DNA from: Nitrospira sp. CG24E
Lineage (GTDB): Bacteria > Nitrospirota > Nitrospiria > Nitrospirales > Nitrospiraceae
NCBI GenBank assembly: GCA_002869895.2
Contig: NEWP02000014.1
Coordinates: 120,789-184,788 of the forward strand
DNA length: 64,000 bases
Direction of reading: 5' to 3'
Below the pieces are notes generated by a model. The model worked only from the letters and a program-made list of their open reading frames with translations, did not search any database and was not told where the DNA came from. A program made the translations under genes and the position numbers. Shown one piece after another: positions 53,329 through 62,623 of this stretch (position 1 is the stretch's first letter; every line of letters begins with the position of its first letter).

Positions 53329-54415
53329 CCGTACGCACGTTGGATATCGTTCTTGCCCTCACTGGTTGGGGCATTTCTGAACCACGACTCGGTGAGGTTG
53401 TCGGCCTGTTGGGCTGGGTGTAATTGCATAGCCGCAACAACAGGTCCTCTAGGATTCGTGCGGGACGTCCTCCGCTTCCACCTTTCAGCTTCGCATCGGC
53501 TTCCAACAATAACCGAAGCGCCTCCTGTAGGTGTGCGTCAGGGAACTGATCGAGAAGTATTCGCATTTTAGAGGGATCCATGCGCAACGTCCGAGCGGCC
53601 TCCCCCTCGCGGCCCCCTTGCCTGGCGATTTCCTTGACCTTCCACAGTCTCCGATATTGCCAGGCCAGGGAACCGAGGATTCTGAGCGGAGCCTCACCCG
53701 CTTCAAGATTTCTGGCCAGAATGGCCAAAACCCGTCCGCGATTTTTCCCTCCAATGGCCAATGTCAAATCAAATACCGAAGCGCCTGGCTCTGTTCCGCG
53801 CAGGATTGCCACGTCAACTGCACTGACTGACTGGCCTGGAGAGACATAGGCTGCCAGCTTTTCCAATTCGCGCCGAACTGAATAGAGCGAACCATCGCAG
53901 GCTTCTTTAAGCAATTCGACAGCTTCCTCATCGAGCCTGATCCCAACCCGTTCAGCATCCTGCCTGAGCCAAGGAAGCCACTGCGCTTCTCTGAGCGGTG
54001 AGCAATCGACGGTCACCGCCACCCGTGTAAGGGCCTGAGTGAATTTCAGTCGTCCGTCAAGTTTCGGTGCGATGAAAATCATGGCGGTGGAACCATTCGG
54101 CTCCTTCAGATAGGGAAGGAGCGCTTCGCAGTCCCGGGCTGGAAGTTTATCGGCCGCTTTCACCACCACCACCCTTCGAGTCGCAAACACGGCTACTTCC
54201 GAGGCACAGGTGGCAATCTCCGCTCCACTCGAGTCATCTCCATAGAACAGATCGCAATTGAACTCGCTTTCGTCTTCTCCCAATAACGCGCCTTTCAGCG
54301 TATCCAGAGCCATATCGCGGAGCAAGTCCTCCTCACCAACCACCAGATACAGTGGTGCAACCGTTCCTTGGGTAAGCTGAGATTTGAGCTGAGCATGAGA
54401 AATGGCTGTGGCCAT
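53300..54415 (-). CDS. holA: DNA polymerase III subunit delta
   Basis: 371 residues. The clamp-loader delta subunit opens the sliding clamp. Recognisable parts are PLYLVVGEEDLLRDMALDTLK, CDLFYGDD, VVVVKAADKLPARD, ARDCEALLPYLKEP, then RLDEEAVELLKEACDGSLYSVRRELEKLAAY and FDLTLAIGGKNRGRVLAILARNLEAGEAPLRILGSLAWQYR, all in HolA order. A basic disordered tail of about 35 residues is extra and overlaps rpsT on the other strand. It lies 13 bp after the lptE gene, in the leuS-lptE-holA operon common in bacteria. Confidence 0.93.
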   Translation of the reverse strand: MATAISHAQLKSQLTQGTVAPLYLVVGEEDLLRDMALDTLKGALLGEDESEFNCDLFYGDDSSGAEIATCASEVAVFATRRVVVVKAADKLPARDCEALLPYLKEPNGSTAMIFIAPKLDGRLKFTQALTRVAVTVDCSPLREAQWLPWLRQDAERVGIRLDEEAVELLKEACDGSLYSVRRELEKLAAYVSPGQSVSAVDVAILRGTEPGASVFDLTLAIGGKNRGRVLAILARNLEAGEAPLRILGSLAWQYRRLWKVKEIARQGGREGEAARTLRMDPSKMRILLDQFPDAHLQEALRLLLEADAKLKGGSGGRPARILEDLLLRLCNYTQPNRPTTSPSRGSEMPQPVRARTISNVRTVTREKQTRS

Positions 54416-54428
54416 AAATGAATCCGGT

Positions 54429-55094
54429 TTATTTGGTGTTGCTGTCCACGTTGTTCGAGGTTGGATCCAGGTCCGGTTTTTCGAGTTTTCCCGATTCCAA
54501 CTGCAGCAGAAAGCGGGAGGCTAAGTCTTCGGCGATGAAGCGGCCTGCTTGCTCCAAGGCTCGGTTCTGTAAGACACGGTTGAATTGCAGGTCCGGCGTC
54601 ACGTAAAACTCTGAGGCGCCCTTCGCCATTTGCGTCCACACAAGACGTTTTGTCCTAGCGTCTTCCACCTTGACCGTTACCACAACTTCTGTGCGGCTTT
54701 CGAGTGTGGTGGTCTGGCTGAAACTGAGCGTCGGAACCATGACCGAGAGAATTTGACCTGACAACACAAGATCTGCTGCCTCAGTATCCGCCACGATCTG
54801 AGCCCCGCTGCCGGATGAAAATTCGTGGCGCAGATAGTTGGTGTAGCGGGTTTCCAGGTTGGGCTCAAAACTTTTATTTTCCAGAGTCTGGACTACTAAT
54901 CGGGGTGGAGGCGACGTGGATGAAGATGTCGCCGTTGCACCTCCGATCGTGGGCCCCGCTCCCTCCACACGGAATTGGTAACCGCACGCGCTGAGCGACA
55001 GGCTCAGCGCCAAGTACAAAGTACAAAGTACAAAGGCAAAAGTTCTGGAGCATCCACTTTTACCTTTTAACTTTAAACTTTTTACTTGCCGCAT
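54429..55094 (-). CDS. lptE: LPS-assembly lipoprotein LptE
   Basis: 221 residues. The lipobox LSAC GYQF (Cys37) marks an outer-membrane lipoprotein, and RLVVQTLENKSFEPNLETRYTNYLRHEF matches the LptE/RlpB pattern, with IVADTEAADLVLSGQIL next. It plugs the LptD barrel and helps insert LPS. The signal-peptide codons are partly made of simple repeats: KSLKLKGKS comes from a purine-rich AAAGTT-type run and FVLCTLY from three copies of the heptamer TTTGTAC. Only 3 bp separate it from leuS. Confidence 0.88.
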   Translation of the reverse strand: MRQVKSLKLKGKSGCSRTFAFVLCTLYLALSLSLSACGYQFRVEGAGPTIGGATATSSSTSPPPRLVVQTLENKSFEPNLETRYTNYLRHEFSSGSGAQIVADTEAADLVLSGQILSVMVPTLSFSQTTTLESRTEVVVTVKVEDARTKRLVWTQMAKGASEFYVTPDLQFNRVLQNRALEQAGRFIAEDLASRFLLQLESGKLEKPDLDPTSNNVDSNTK

Positions 55095-55097
55095 CGG

Positions 55098-57533
55098 CTA
55101 CACCACAAAGTTCATCAGTTTTTTTTCGACATACACAATCTTCTTCGGCGCCTTGCCCTGCAGCCATTCTGCGACCTGCCCGCGCGCCAGTTCTTCGATC
55201 TGCTCGCGAGTTGCATCCGTGCCCACGTCCAGTTTGGCCCGCAATTTTCCATTCACCTGTATTGGAATGGTCAGCCGATCGCTTATGATCAGTGCCGGAT
55301 CGAAGATCGGCCAGGTTTGCTGAGAGAGGCTCGGCTGGTGACCGAGCACTTCCCATAATTCTTCGGCCAGATGGGGTGCAAACGGGGCTAGGAGCAAGAC
55401 GAATGGCTCAAGCAAGACCCGTGACCGCTGTTCGGTCTTTGTCATCTCGTTCGTAAACACCATCATCTGGGAGATGGCGGTATTGAATCGCAAGGTTTCA
55501 ATATCTTCCGTCACTTTTTTGATGGTCTGGTGGAGCAACCGCTGCTGTTTGAGAGTAGGAGCTGTTTCCACTACGGCATGTGAGAGCCGGCCTTCTTCAT
55601 TCACCATGAGCCGCCAGGCCCGCTCCAGAAAGCGCGTGACTCCCTCTACGCCTCTCGTACTCCAGGGTTTCACCGCCTCCAGAGGACCCATGAACATTTC
55701 ATAGAGCCTCACGGCATCGGCGCCGAACTGATCCATGATCTCGTCGGGATTCACGACGTTGCCGCGGGACTTCGACATCTTCTGGTTGTCTTCCCCCAGC
55801 ACAATGCCCTGATGCACCAGCTTCTTAAACGGCTCAGGGGTACTGACCACTCCGATATCGTACAGAACTTTGTGCCAAAACCTCGCATAGAGCAAATGCA
55901 GCACGGCATGTTCGCTGCCGCCGATATAGAGATCCACCGGCATCCAATAGCGCTCCTTGGCCGGATCGACCAGCAGGCTCTGATTCTTCGGATCGATAAA
56001 TCGCAGGTAATACCAGCAGGAACCGGCCCACTGGGGCATCGTGTTGGTTTCACGGCTGGCAGGCATTCCGCTGATCGGGTCGGTGGTCGTCAGCCAGTCG
56101 GTCAAATTGGCGAGCGGGCTTTCGCCGTTCCCAGACGGTTTGAAATTGCTGGTTTCGGGCAAGAGTACCGGCAATTGTTCTTCCGGAAGCGGAAGAGCCT
56201 GACCATCGACCCACACAATCGGAAAGGGCTCGCCCCAATAGCGCTGACGGGCAAATAGCCAGTCCCGCAACTTGTAGTTCACGGCCTTGCGCCCCTTGCC
56301 CCGGGATTCCAGCCAGGCCGTAATTTTCGGAATGGCGTCGGCCGGCGTCATCCCATTGATCGTCACACTTCCATCCGGCGACGAGGAATTCACGACAGTG
56401 CCCTTGTCGGTCGAGACGAACGCCTCTTGCCCAACCTGACCGCCGGCAATCACTTCTCGGATCGGCAATCCATAGGTCTTGGCAAAGGCCCAGTCGCGCT
56501 CGTCGTGCGCTGGCACGGCCATGATGGCGCCGGTCCCATAGCCCATCAAGACATAGTCGGCAATCCAAATGGGGAGCGGCTCGTCATTCACAGGATTTAC
56601 TGCATAGCCGCCGGTGAAGACCCCGGTCTTTTCTTTTTCGAGTTCCTGCCGTTGGAGATCGCTTTTCCTGGATGCCGACTCGCGATAGGCGATCACGTCG
56701 GTCTTGCGATCGGCCGTCGTGACTGCCTCTACCAGCGGATGTTCAGGGGCCAGTACCATATAGGTCGCGCCGAACAGGGTATCGGGTCTAGTGGTAAAGA
56801 TCCGCAACGTGCCGGGAACGTCGGCCAGAGCGAACTCGACTTCGGCTCCGATCGACCGGCCGATCCAGTTTTTCTGCATCTCCAATGTACTGGGCGGCCA
56901 TTCGACCAGTTTCAAGTCTTCGAGGAGTCGATCGGCATAGGCTGTGATCTTCAACACCCACTGGCGCATCGGCTTGCGCAGCACATCGAACCCGCCGACT
57001 TCGCTCTTGCCATCGATAATCTCTTCATTCGCCAGCACTGTCCCCAGCGCCGGACACCAGTTCACCGGCACTTCCGCCACGTACGCCAGCCCTCGTTCGA
57101 ACAGTTTCAAGAAAATCCACTGTGTCCAACGATAATATTCGGGATCGATCGTGCCGATCTCTCGTTCCCAGTCGTAGGACAGACCGACACGTTTCATCTG
57201 GCGTTTGAAGGTTTCGATATTCTGAGCTGTCGTGATGGCAGGATGGACGCCCGTTTTCACGGCATATTGCTCCGCCGGCAGTCCAAACGCATCCCATCCC
57301 ATCGGATGCAATACATTGAAACCTTTCATGCGTTTATAGCGCGACACGATATCCGTTGCGGTATAGCCTTCCAGATGGCCGACGTGGAGGCCCGATCCTG
57401 AGGGGTAGGGGAACATGTCGAGGCAGTAGAATTTTGGCAGGGCCTGGTCGTCAGACACCCGGAAGGTCCGGTGCTGCTCCCAATAGGCCTGCCATTTCAC
57501 TTCAATGGCCTGATGATCGTAGGTCTTGCTCAT
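55098..57533 (-). CDS. leuS: Leucyl-tRNA synthetase
   Basis: 811 residues, class I synthetase. The HIGH-type motif is in [21 protein letters not shown] and the KMSKS motif in [15 protein letters not shown]. The CP1 editing domain lies between them ([34 protein letters not shown]). The C-terminus, [18 protein letters not shown], is typical. Length and order match bacterial LeuRS. First gene of the leuS-lptE-holA operon. Confidence 0.97.
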   Translation of the reverse strand: MSKTYDHQAIEVKWQAYWEQHRTFRVSDDQALPKFYCLDMFPYPSGSGLHVGHLEGYTATDIVSRYKRMKGFNVLHPMGWDAFGLPAEQYAVKTGVHPAITTAQNIETFKRQMKRVGLSYDWEREIGTIDPEYYRWTQWIFLKLFERGLAYVAEVPVNWCPALGTVLANEEIIDGKSEVGGFDVLRKPMRQWVLKITAYADRLLEDLKLVEWPPSTLEMQKNWIGRSIGAEVEFALADVPGTLRIFTTRPDTLFGATYMVLAPEHPLVEAVTTADRKTDVIAYRESASRKSDLQRQELEKEKTGVFTGGYAVNPVNDEPLPIWIADYVLMGYGTGAIMAVPAHDERDWAFAKTYGLPIREVIAGGQVGQEAFVSTDKGTVVNSSSPDGSVTINGMTPADAIPKITAWLESRGKGRKAVNYKLRDWLFARQRYWGEPFPIVWVDGQALPLPEEQLPVLLPETSNFKPSGNGESPLANLTDWLTTTDPISGMPASRETNTMPQWAGSCWYYLRFIDPKNQSLLVDPAKERYWMPVDLYIGGSEHAVLHLLYARFWHKVLYDIGVVSTPEPFKKLVHQGIVLGEDNQKMSKSRGNVVNPDEIMDQFGADAVRLYEMFMGPLEAVKPWSTRGVEGVTRFLERAWRLMVNEEGRLSHAVVETAPTLKQQRLLHQTIKKVTEDIETLRFNTAISQMMVFTNEMTKTEQRSRVLLEPFVLLLAPFAPHLAEELWEVLGHQPSLSQQTWPIFDPALIISDRLTIPIQVNGKLRAKLDVGTDATREQIEELARGQVAEWLQGKAPKKIVYVEKKLMNFVV

Positions 57534-57613
57534 GTCGCAACAGAGTGCCGGTAGTTAGAAAAAGAGGAAGGACTCTAACATAGACCTGCGGGAGCAACAA
57601 GAATCGAGGAGAG

Positions 57614-57750
57614 GTTCGTCTGGTCTGTCTGGCCTACCTGGTTTTTCTGGTTAGGTGGTTCGTTTGGTTTCTCTCGTTCTTCGAACCAAATCCACTAAAC
57701 AAACAAGACAAACCAATTAACCGAGATAGACCAAATGAACAAGACAGACT
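57614..57750. repeat. Decameric inverted repeat, copy E (longest)
   Basis: Left arm CGTCTGGTCT GTCTGGCCTA CCTGGTTTTT CTGGTTAGGT GGTTCGTTTGGTT; centre TCTCTCGTTCTTCG; right arm AACCAAATCC ACTAAACAAA CAAGACAAAC CAATTAACCG AGATAGACCA AATGAACAAG ACAGACT. About 135 bp in total, able to form a very long stem. Confidence 0.85.
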
Positions 57751-57771
57751 GCCGGACTTTATAGCACATTG

Positions 57772-58470
57772 CTAGATTACAGCCCGCCTGCTCAGGAGTG
57801 GAGAAAAACCGGTGACCGAAACAAACTGAGCGAGCGGAGCAGGAGGCAGCTGAGAACTGGACTTGGCGCTATGAATGAGATGGGCGACGCCAAATTGTTT
57901 TGCTGCAATCAGGCAATTCTCATCGTCATCCATGAAAAGGGATCTGGTTGGATCGAATCCAAGTAATCGCTGACAATTGGGCCAATACTCCGGGCGCATT
58001 TTCAGATACCCAACCTCGAATGCATTCACGATTCGATCGACATATTGATCGAGTCCGGTCTTGGCAACTTTGATGGCCACGCCTGACTCATGGGCATTTG
58101 TCACGATCGTCACCCTCTTTCCCAGCTGTCGAAGGTGTCGCAGAAACTCCTCCGCCCCAAAGAGGAAGCCGATCATATGATCCAGTTCTTTGGTCATCGC
58201 GACGACATCGATTCCTACACGCTGTGTCCAGTAGTGTAGATCGGTCCACGCCAGGTCGCCTTCAACCGAGCGATACATCGCCATGAGGGTGTCGCGAGAC
58301 TCTTCGAGCTGTAGGCCGTGGAGCAGGGCATAGCGGTGGGGCAACTCCTCCTCGAAAAAGAAATTGTCGAAATGGCGATCGAGCAGTGTCCCGTCCATAT
58401 CGAGCAGGACATCGTCGATCTCGTCCCAATTGATCAAGTGCTGAGAGCTGCGTGCTGTGTGCTGCGTCAT
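57772..58470 (-). CDS. HAD-family GMP/IMP nucleotidase (YrfG-like)
   Basis: 232 residues. HAD motif I is DDVLLDMDGTLLDRHFDNFFFEEELP, which matches the YrfG N-terminus closely; motif II is TIVTNAH, motif III Lys lies in GYLKMRPEYW, and motif IV is SLFMDDDENCLIAAKQFG. The cap (LDLHYWTQRVGIDVVAMTKELD-like) also fits. It would dephosphorylate purine monophosphates. It is divergent from der. Confidence 0.87.
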   Translation of the reverse strand: MTQHTARSSQHLINWDEIDDVLLDMDGTLLDRHFDNFFFEEELPHRYALLHGLQLEESRDTLMAMYRSVEGDLAWTDLHYWTQRVGIDVVAMTKELDHMIGFLFGAEEFLRHLRQLGKRVTIVTNAHESGVAIKVAKTGLDQYVDRIVNAFEVGYLKMRPEYWPNCQRLLGFDPTRSLFMDDDENCLIAAKQFGVAHLIHSAKSSSQLPPAPLAQFVSVTGFSPLLSRRAVI

Positions 58471-58610
58471 TGGGAAAGTATATCGGAGCTCGACTGAGAA
58501 GACGAGCTGGTTGTGTTTGCCAAAATTCTTATGTTACGGTCGAAATACGATTTCCCATGCCACGAACTAAAAACATTCCCCTACAGACAGGGCCGGTATC
58601 GATAACCACG

Positions 58611-59933
58611 ATGGCTCATCCGCCTATTGTGGCCATTATTGGCCGCCCCAACGTCGGGAAGTCGACGCTCTTTAATCGTATGCTCGGCAAGCGAACGGCC
58701 ATTGTGGACGACGTCCCCGGTGTCACGAGGGATCGTAACTACGCCGACGCCACCTATCGAAATCGGCCGTTCCGTCTGGTGGATACAGGCGGCCTGGACC
58801 CCTCCGCCTCGGAAGGTATGCTGGCCCTTATTAAACGTCAGTCGGAGCTGGCCATTGCAGAGGCGGATATCTTGATCCTGTTGATGGATGGTCGCACCGG
58901 GCTGACGACCCCGGACCAGGAAGTGGTCCGGCTCTTGCGCGGAACGCCCAAGCCGTTGTTTGTCGTGGTTAATAAGATCGACACGCCCAAGGTCGACGCG
59001 CTTGTGGCGGATTTCTATCAGTTGGGTACGGAGACGCTCTATCCGATTTCTGCAGAGCATGGTATCGGTGTTTCAGAATTGCTGGACGCCCTCTATCCGT
59101 TCCTGCCGGTCCCGACTGAAAATCCTGAGCAGACAACGATGCCCCGCATTGCCGTTGTAGGACGGCCGAATGTCGGCAAGTCCACCCTGGTGAATGCCGT
59201 GCTCGGAGAAGACCGAGTCGTGGTCAGCGATGTGCCGGGAACCACCAGGGATTCGATCGACTCGATCGCCCTCCATCAAGGGCGGCGGTATCTCTTTACC
59301 GATACAGCCGGGATTCGTCGGCGCGGAAAGATCGATCGGGGGATCGAAGGCTATAGCGTGGTTCGATCGCACTTGGCCATCGGTCGATCCGATCTCGGAA
59401 TCTTGTTACTCGATGCCACGGAAGGCGTGACCGAGCAGGATACCAAGATTGCCGGGATCATCATCAAACAAGGAAGAGCCTGTTTCCTGCTGGTCAATAA
59501 ATGGGATCTCAGGGAGGGCGATAGCCAGGCTCGGCAGGAGGTCGAACAAGAGCTTCATCGGCGTTTTCCCTTCCTGACCTGGGCGCCGGTCCTCTTTGTG
59601 TCCGCGGCCAATCCCGATTCTCTGGGTCAGCTCTTTCCTACCATTGATAGGGTATTCGGGGCCTTTTCAAAACGGATCCCGACTGGAGCATTGAACAAGC
59701 TTCTCCAGGAGATTCTCGCCACGCACCCCCTTCCGGTACGGAAAGGCAAACCAACCAAAATTACTAAATCTGCCTTCATGACCCAAGTCGCGACCCAACC
59801 GCCGGTCTTTGCGTTGTTCGTCGGACACCCGGACAATATCACTCCCGCCTATCTTCGATTTCTCGAAAACCGGCTTCGTGAGGAATATGGATTCGAGGGA
59901 ACCCCGATTCGTATGTTGGTTCGGAAGAAATAA
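58611..59933 (+). CDS. der: Ribosome biogenesis GTPase Der (EngA)
   Basis: 440 residues from the ATG at 58611, the conserved start PIVAIIGRPNVGKSTLFNRMLG. There are two tandem GTPase domains: the first has GRPNVGKST, DTGG and NKID; the second repeats GRPNVGKST and DTAGI (VNKWDL). A KH-like C-terminal domain ends the protein (RLREEYGFEGTPIRMLVRKK). It is needed for 50S subunit assembly. The frame is open upstream to 58452, but that part precedes the family start. Confidence 0.96.
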   Translation: MAHPPIVAIIGRPNVGKSTLFNRMLGKRTAIVDDVPGVTRDRNYADATYRNRPFRLVDTGGLDPSASEGMLALIKRQSELAIAEADILILLMDGRTGLTTPDQEVVRLLRGTPKPLFVVVNKIDTPKVDALVADFYQLGTETLYPISAEHGIGVSELLDALYPFLPVPTENPEQTTMPRIAVVGRPNVGKSTLVNAVLGEDRVVVSDVPGTTRDSIDSIALHQGRRYLFTDTAGIRRRGKIDRGIEGYSVVRSHLAIGRSDLGILLLDATEGVTEQDTKIAGIIIKQGRACFLLVNKWDLREGDSQARQEVEQELHRRFPFLTWAPVLFVSAANPDSLGQLFPTIDRVFGAFSKRIPTGALNKLLQEILATHPLPVRKGKPTKITKSAFMTQVATQPPVFALFVGHPDNITPAYLRFLENRLREEYGFEGTPIRMLVRKK

Positions 59934-60096
59934 CGGGGCTGGTTCAATTTCCGCCGCTCTTCGACCCTATTTGTGCACGGCCTCGCTCTGAATGCCACGT
60001 TGTAGTCGGTATTCGCGGGGTAGTTGCCCTTCCTGCATCCCTCACCTGGGTGCAACTCTTGCACAACCCGGAGAACATTTCCCTGAAAGGACCTGT

Positions 60097-60618
60097 ATGC
60101 CACAATCATTTTTACAAAACCAGGGGCACGCTCCGCAAAATGATGTCTTGGAATCAACGGAGACTGAGCTCCGTGGAGCCGGTGCGATGCAAGAACTTCT
60201 GCTCCCTTCCCCCGACTCAGGCATGATCGTATTTTCTTCGTCCGGTCGCATCCTGCACATGAATGGACCGGCTCGTGCACTGATGGCGTTGTTCGGAACG
60301 TCCCACGAGCGTTGGCCGCAGATGGCGCCGGAATCCATGCCATCTATCCTCACGGAATTCTGTGACGATGTGCTGGTACAGCTCCGGCATCAAGTCAAGG
60401 CGCAGGACTGGGCACAATTCGAAATCCGCCGCATCTGCCACATGGTTACACCGCCAATCTTGCTCACAGGGTTCGGTGTACCGAACTCAATCAACCGTGA
60501 CATTCGAGTCATTCTGACCCTCACTCCCATGCCGTCCACCTATTGCGTAGCTGAGGATTTACCGCACCTTCAGCTTTCGACCGAGGTGCAGGCGTCTATG
60601 AGCAACGCAATTTCATAG
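60097..60618 (+). CDS. PAS-like domain protein, function unknown
   Basis: 173 residues from the ATG at 60097 (AAAGGA 5 bases upstream). After a disordered N-terminus, SPDSGMIVFSSSGRILHMNGPARALMALFG looks like the first strands and helix of a PAS domain. Later FEIRRICHMVTPPILLTGFGVPN and RDIRVILTLTPM could be the remaining PAS strands. No output domain follows, so it may be a stand-alone sensor. It is followed by a signal-peptide-bearing protein 77 bp downstream. Confidence 0.65.
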   Translation: MPQSFLQNQGHAPQNDVLESTETELRGAGAMQELLLPSPDSGMIVFSSSGRILHMNGPARALMALFGTSHERWPQMAPESMPSILTEFCDDVLVQLRHQVKAQDWAQFEIRRICHMVTPPILLTGFGVPNSINRDIRVILTLTPMPSTYCVAEDLPHLQLSTEVQASMSNAIS

Positions 60619-60695
60619 GGTATTGCCTTCTGACCCGCTCTCGTGTGGCTTTCGCCTTGACTCCTAAGAAGACATCGTGATATTCGCTGAAGTAG

Positions 60696-61595
60696 ATGAT
60701 GTACGCCAGATATACAGCGACTCTTCCCCTCGCGGTTCGCAACGACTTGCAGACCCCAGAGACGAACAATTTCTTTCTTGGCAGGCTGCTGCGGCGCGCA
60801 ATCGCGGCCATTTTCGCCGGGGTAGGCATGGTTATTCTTCTCTGCCCCGTCCATGCAGAGGAACTGTCTTTGCCGGCAGAAATACCTGCGCTGCAAGCAG
60901 TCGAACCGCCTGCAGCCATCGATCCTCCAGTCCCGGTTGACCCCTTCATTAAGTTACAGGGGTCTGTCTGGCGGACTAAGGCAGGGATAGTCTTTCTCAA
61001 GACCCCGGTCGGACTGTTGACCCTTACGTCCAAGACAGCGCTGAAGGACCTCAAGGCCTCGCAGGAAGTACGTTTTTGGCTGCACGACCGCCATTCCATC
61101 GTCGAGATCAGAAAGAGGAGCGACGGATCGCTGGTCCATCGCTATCTTAGCGGACCCATGACGTCTGGGACCGATGTGCCAAGAACGTTACGTTGGTGGG
61201 GACCTGATGGTGACCAGACTATTCATCTCGGCACGCAGGAAGAACGACTCACCGACTATCGCGAGGGAGATCTGCTGACCATTGAAGTTGATGAAACGAA
61301 TACCATGAGCGGAGTGCATGATTTACAGTTCGACCTCCAGGTCAGTCAAGCCCCGGAGGCCAATGCCGACGTATCCCTCCTCCTCTCGGGAACCGTGTCC
61401 AAACTCAAATCCAACTTCATCTTTGTTCGCACCCCCATTGGTCTGGTCATGCTCAATTCGAAGATCGGGGTTCCTCAGGTAAAGGTGGGGCAACCATTAA
61501 CGTTACAGATCAACCATGAGCAGGTGACCGTCACGGTTCCACCTACTGCTACTGTGAAACCAGCCCCTCGGCGCGGCGCCGCGCTGATCCACTAA
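60696..61595 (+). CDS. Secreted protein with two copies of a novel ~52-residue domain
   Basis: 299 residues. A hydrophobic segment near 35-53 (AIAAIFAGVGMVILLCPVHA) is a signal peptide or anchor preceded by an unusually long N-terminus; the ATG at 60825 is too late to include it. A Pro-rich linker follows. Two homologous units are visible: LQGSVWRTKAGIVFLKTPVGLLTLTS (near 88) and LSGTVSKLKSNFIFVRTPIG then LVMLNSKIG (near 228), each about 52 residues and both ending in a short beta-rich tail. No known family is recognised. Confidence 0.7.
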   Translation: MMYARYTATLPLAVRNDLQTPETNNFFLGRLLRRAIAAIFAGVGMVILLCPVHAEELSLPAEIPALQAVEPPAAIDPPVPVDPFIKLQGSVWRTKAGIVFLKTPVGLLTLTSKTALKDLKASQEVRFWLHDRHSIVEIRKRSDGSLVHRYLSGPMTSGTDVPRTLRWWGPDGDQTIHLGTQEERLTDYREGDLLTIEVDETNTMSGVHDLQFDLQVSQAPEANADVSLLLSGTVSKLKSNFIFVRTPIGLVMLNSKIGVPQVKVGQPLTLQINHEQVTVTVPPTATVKPAPRRGAALIH

Positions 61596-61660
61596 CCGGC
61601 ACTATGTAATAGCCTGCCTATGGCAGGAAGGCAAGCAGCTCTGCAGTCCCGGTCGGTTGC

Positions 61661-61689
61661 TTGACAGGTCTTAGCTAACTCCCTAGACT
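61661..61689 (+). promoter_or_regulatory. Putative promoter of the ECF sigma operon
   Basis: TTGACA (61661-61666), a 17-bp spacer and TAGACT (61684-61689). The start of transcription would fall only a few bases before the ATG at 61701, giving a nearly leaderless message. A small inverted repeat CCTGCC-TAT-GGCAGG (61613-61627) lies upstream. Confidence 0.4.
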
Positions 61690-61700
61690 TCGCGCCAGTC

Positions 61701-62321
61701 ATGCGTGTCCCTGCTTCCAAAGCGCCTCTCCAACGCCCGGCCAAGCCAGAGCCTGACAGATTTGATAGGCTGTATCGGGACCATGTCGATCTGATGTATC
61801 GATACGCCTACCGCTTATGCGGCGAAGCGGAGTCTGCAAAGGATCTTGTTCAAGAAACCTTTCTCAATGCCTACCAAGGACTTAAAGATTTTCGAGGCGA
61901 GGCGAAGGTTTCCACCTGGCTCTACACCATCGCCTCACGGGCTTGCATACGGATGCGGCGCAAGCGCAAAGGGGAGCCGGAACACGAACTGTCGCTTGAA
62001 GAGTTCGTGCCTACCTCCGAGGGAGAGTTTCGCCTTCAAATCCCGATGGACGGGCTTAGTCCCGAAGAGGCACTGCAGAACAAGGAGCTCCGGCAGGCCC
62101 TCGACCAGGCAATCGAGAAGCTGCCACAGAAATATCGGATGGCCCTGGTGCTCCGCGACATGGAAGGGTTGAGTGCCAAAGAAGTGGGAGCCATCATGGG
62201 TGTAAATGAGCAGGCGGTAAAGTCTAGGTTGCACCGAGCACGCTTATTCGTCCGACGAGAGCTCAGCGCCAGAGGCATCACCCAACACGATAACCATCAG
62301 TCGGGAGACCTGCGCTCATGA
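61701..62321 (+). CDS. RNA polymerase sigma factor, ECF subfamily (sigma-70 family)
   Basis: 206 residues with the two ECF domains: region 2, FDRLYRDHVDLMYRYAYRLCGEAESAKDLVQETFLNAYQGLKDF; and region 4, LPQKYRMALVLRDMEGLSAKEVGAIMGVNEQAVKSRLHRARLFVRREL. It would direct transcription in response to envelope or redox stress. Its stop codon overlaps the start of the anti-sigma gene (ATGA), so both are translated together. The likely promoter lies directly upstream and may be autoregulated. Confidence 0.93.
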   Translation: MRVPASKAPLQRPAKPEPDRFDRLYRDHVDLMYRYAYRLCGEAESAKDLVQETFLNAYQGLKDFRGEAKVSTWLYTIASRACIRMRRKRKGEPEHELSLEEFVPTSEGEFRLQIPMDGLSPEEALQNKELRQALDQAIEKLPQKYRMALVLRDMEGLSAKEVGAIMGVNEQAVKSRLHRARLFVRRELSARGITQHDNHQSGDLRS

Positions 62322-62623
62322 CCAAGAAAAAGACGGCGGCGCGAAAGAAGCAGTCCCGGTCATCGTCTCAGCGCCATACCCATAGTCAAGGCCGTTGCCT
62401 GGATCTTCTCCGGCAGTTGTCCGCCTATATCGACGACGAGCTCCCCTCCGATATCTGTATGGAGATACGGCGGCATCTGGGAACTTGTCCAAATTGTGAG
62501 GTCTTCATCGCTTCCCTCCAGCATACGGTCACGCTCTGTCGACATCGTCCAGCCCCAGTGTTGACAGGGGTTGACCGAATGAACATGCGCCGTGCGATCC
62601 TCGATGCGGCCAACGCACGGTGA
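62318..62623 (+). CDS. Zinc-finger anti-sigma factor (ZAS type)
   Basis: 101 residues. A basic Lys/Arg/Ser-rich N-terminus is followed by a ZAS-like helix bundle with RQLSAYIDDELPSDICMEIRRHLGTCPNCEVFIASLQHTV; the H-x3-C-x2-C zinc motif is HLGTCPNC. There is no transmembrane segment, so it is a soluble anti-sigma factor that could release its partner on thiol oxidation or metal stress (inference). It overlaps the sigma gene upstream and the cupredoxin gene downstream (GTGA). Confidence 0.9.
   Translation: MTKKKTAARKKQSRSSSQRHTHSQGRCLDLLRQLSAYIDDELPSDICMEIRRHLGTCPNCEVFIASLQHTVTLCRHRPAPVLTGVDRMNMRRAILDAANAR

Noticed and set aside
56427-57401. 324-residue open frame on the plus strand
   Set aside because: Antisense to leuS, which is beyond doubt.
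57614-57750. Decameric repeats as a CRISPR array
   Set aside because: Units are 10 bp, degenerate and arranged as inverted arms without spacers; no cas gene is present.
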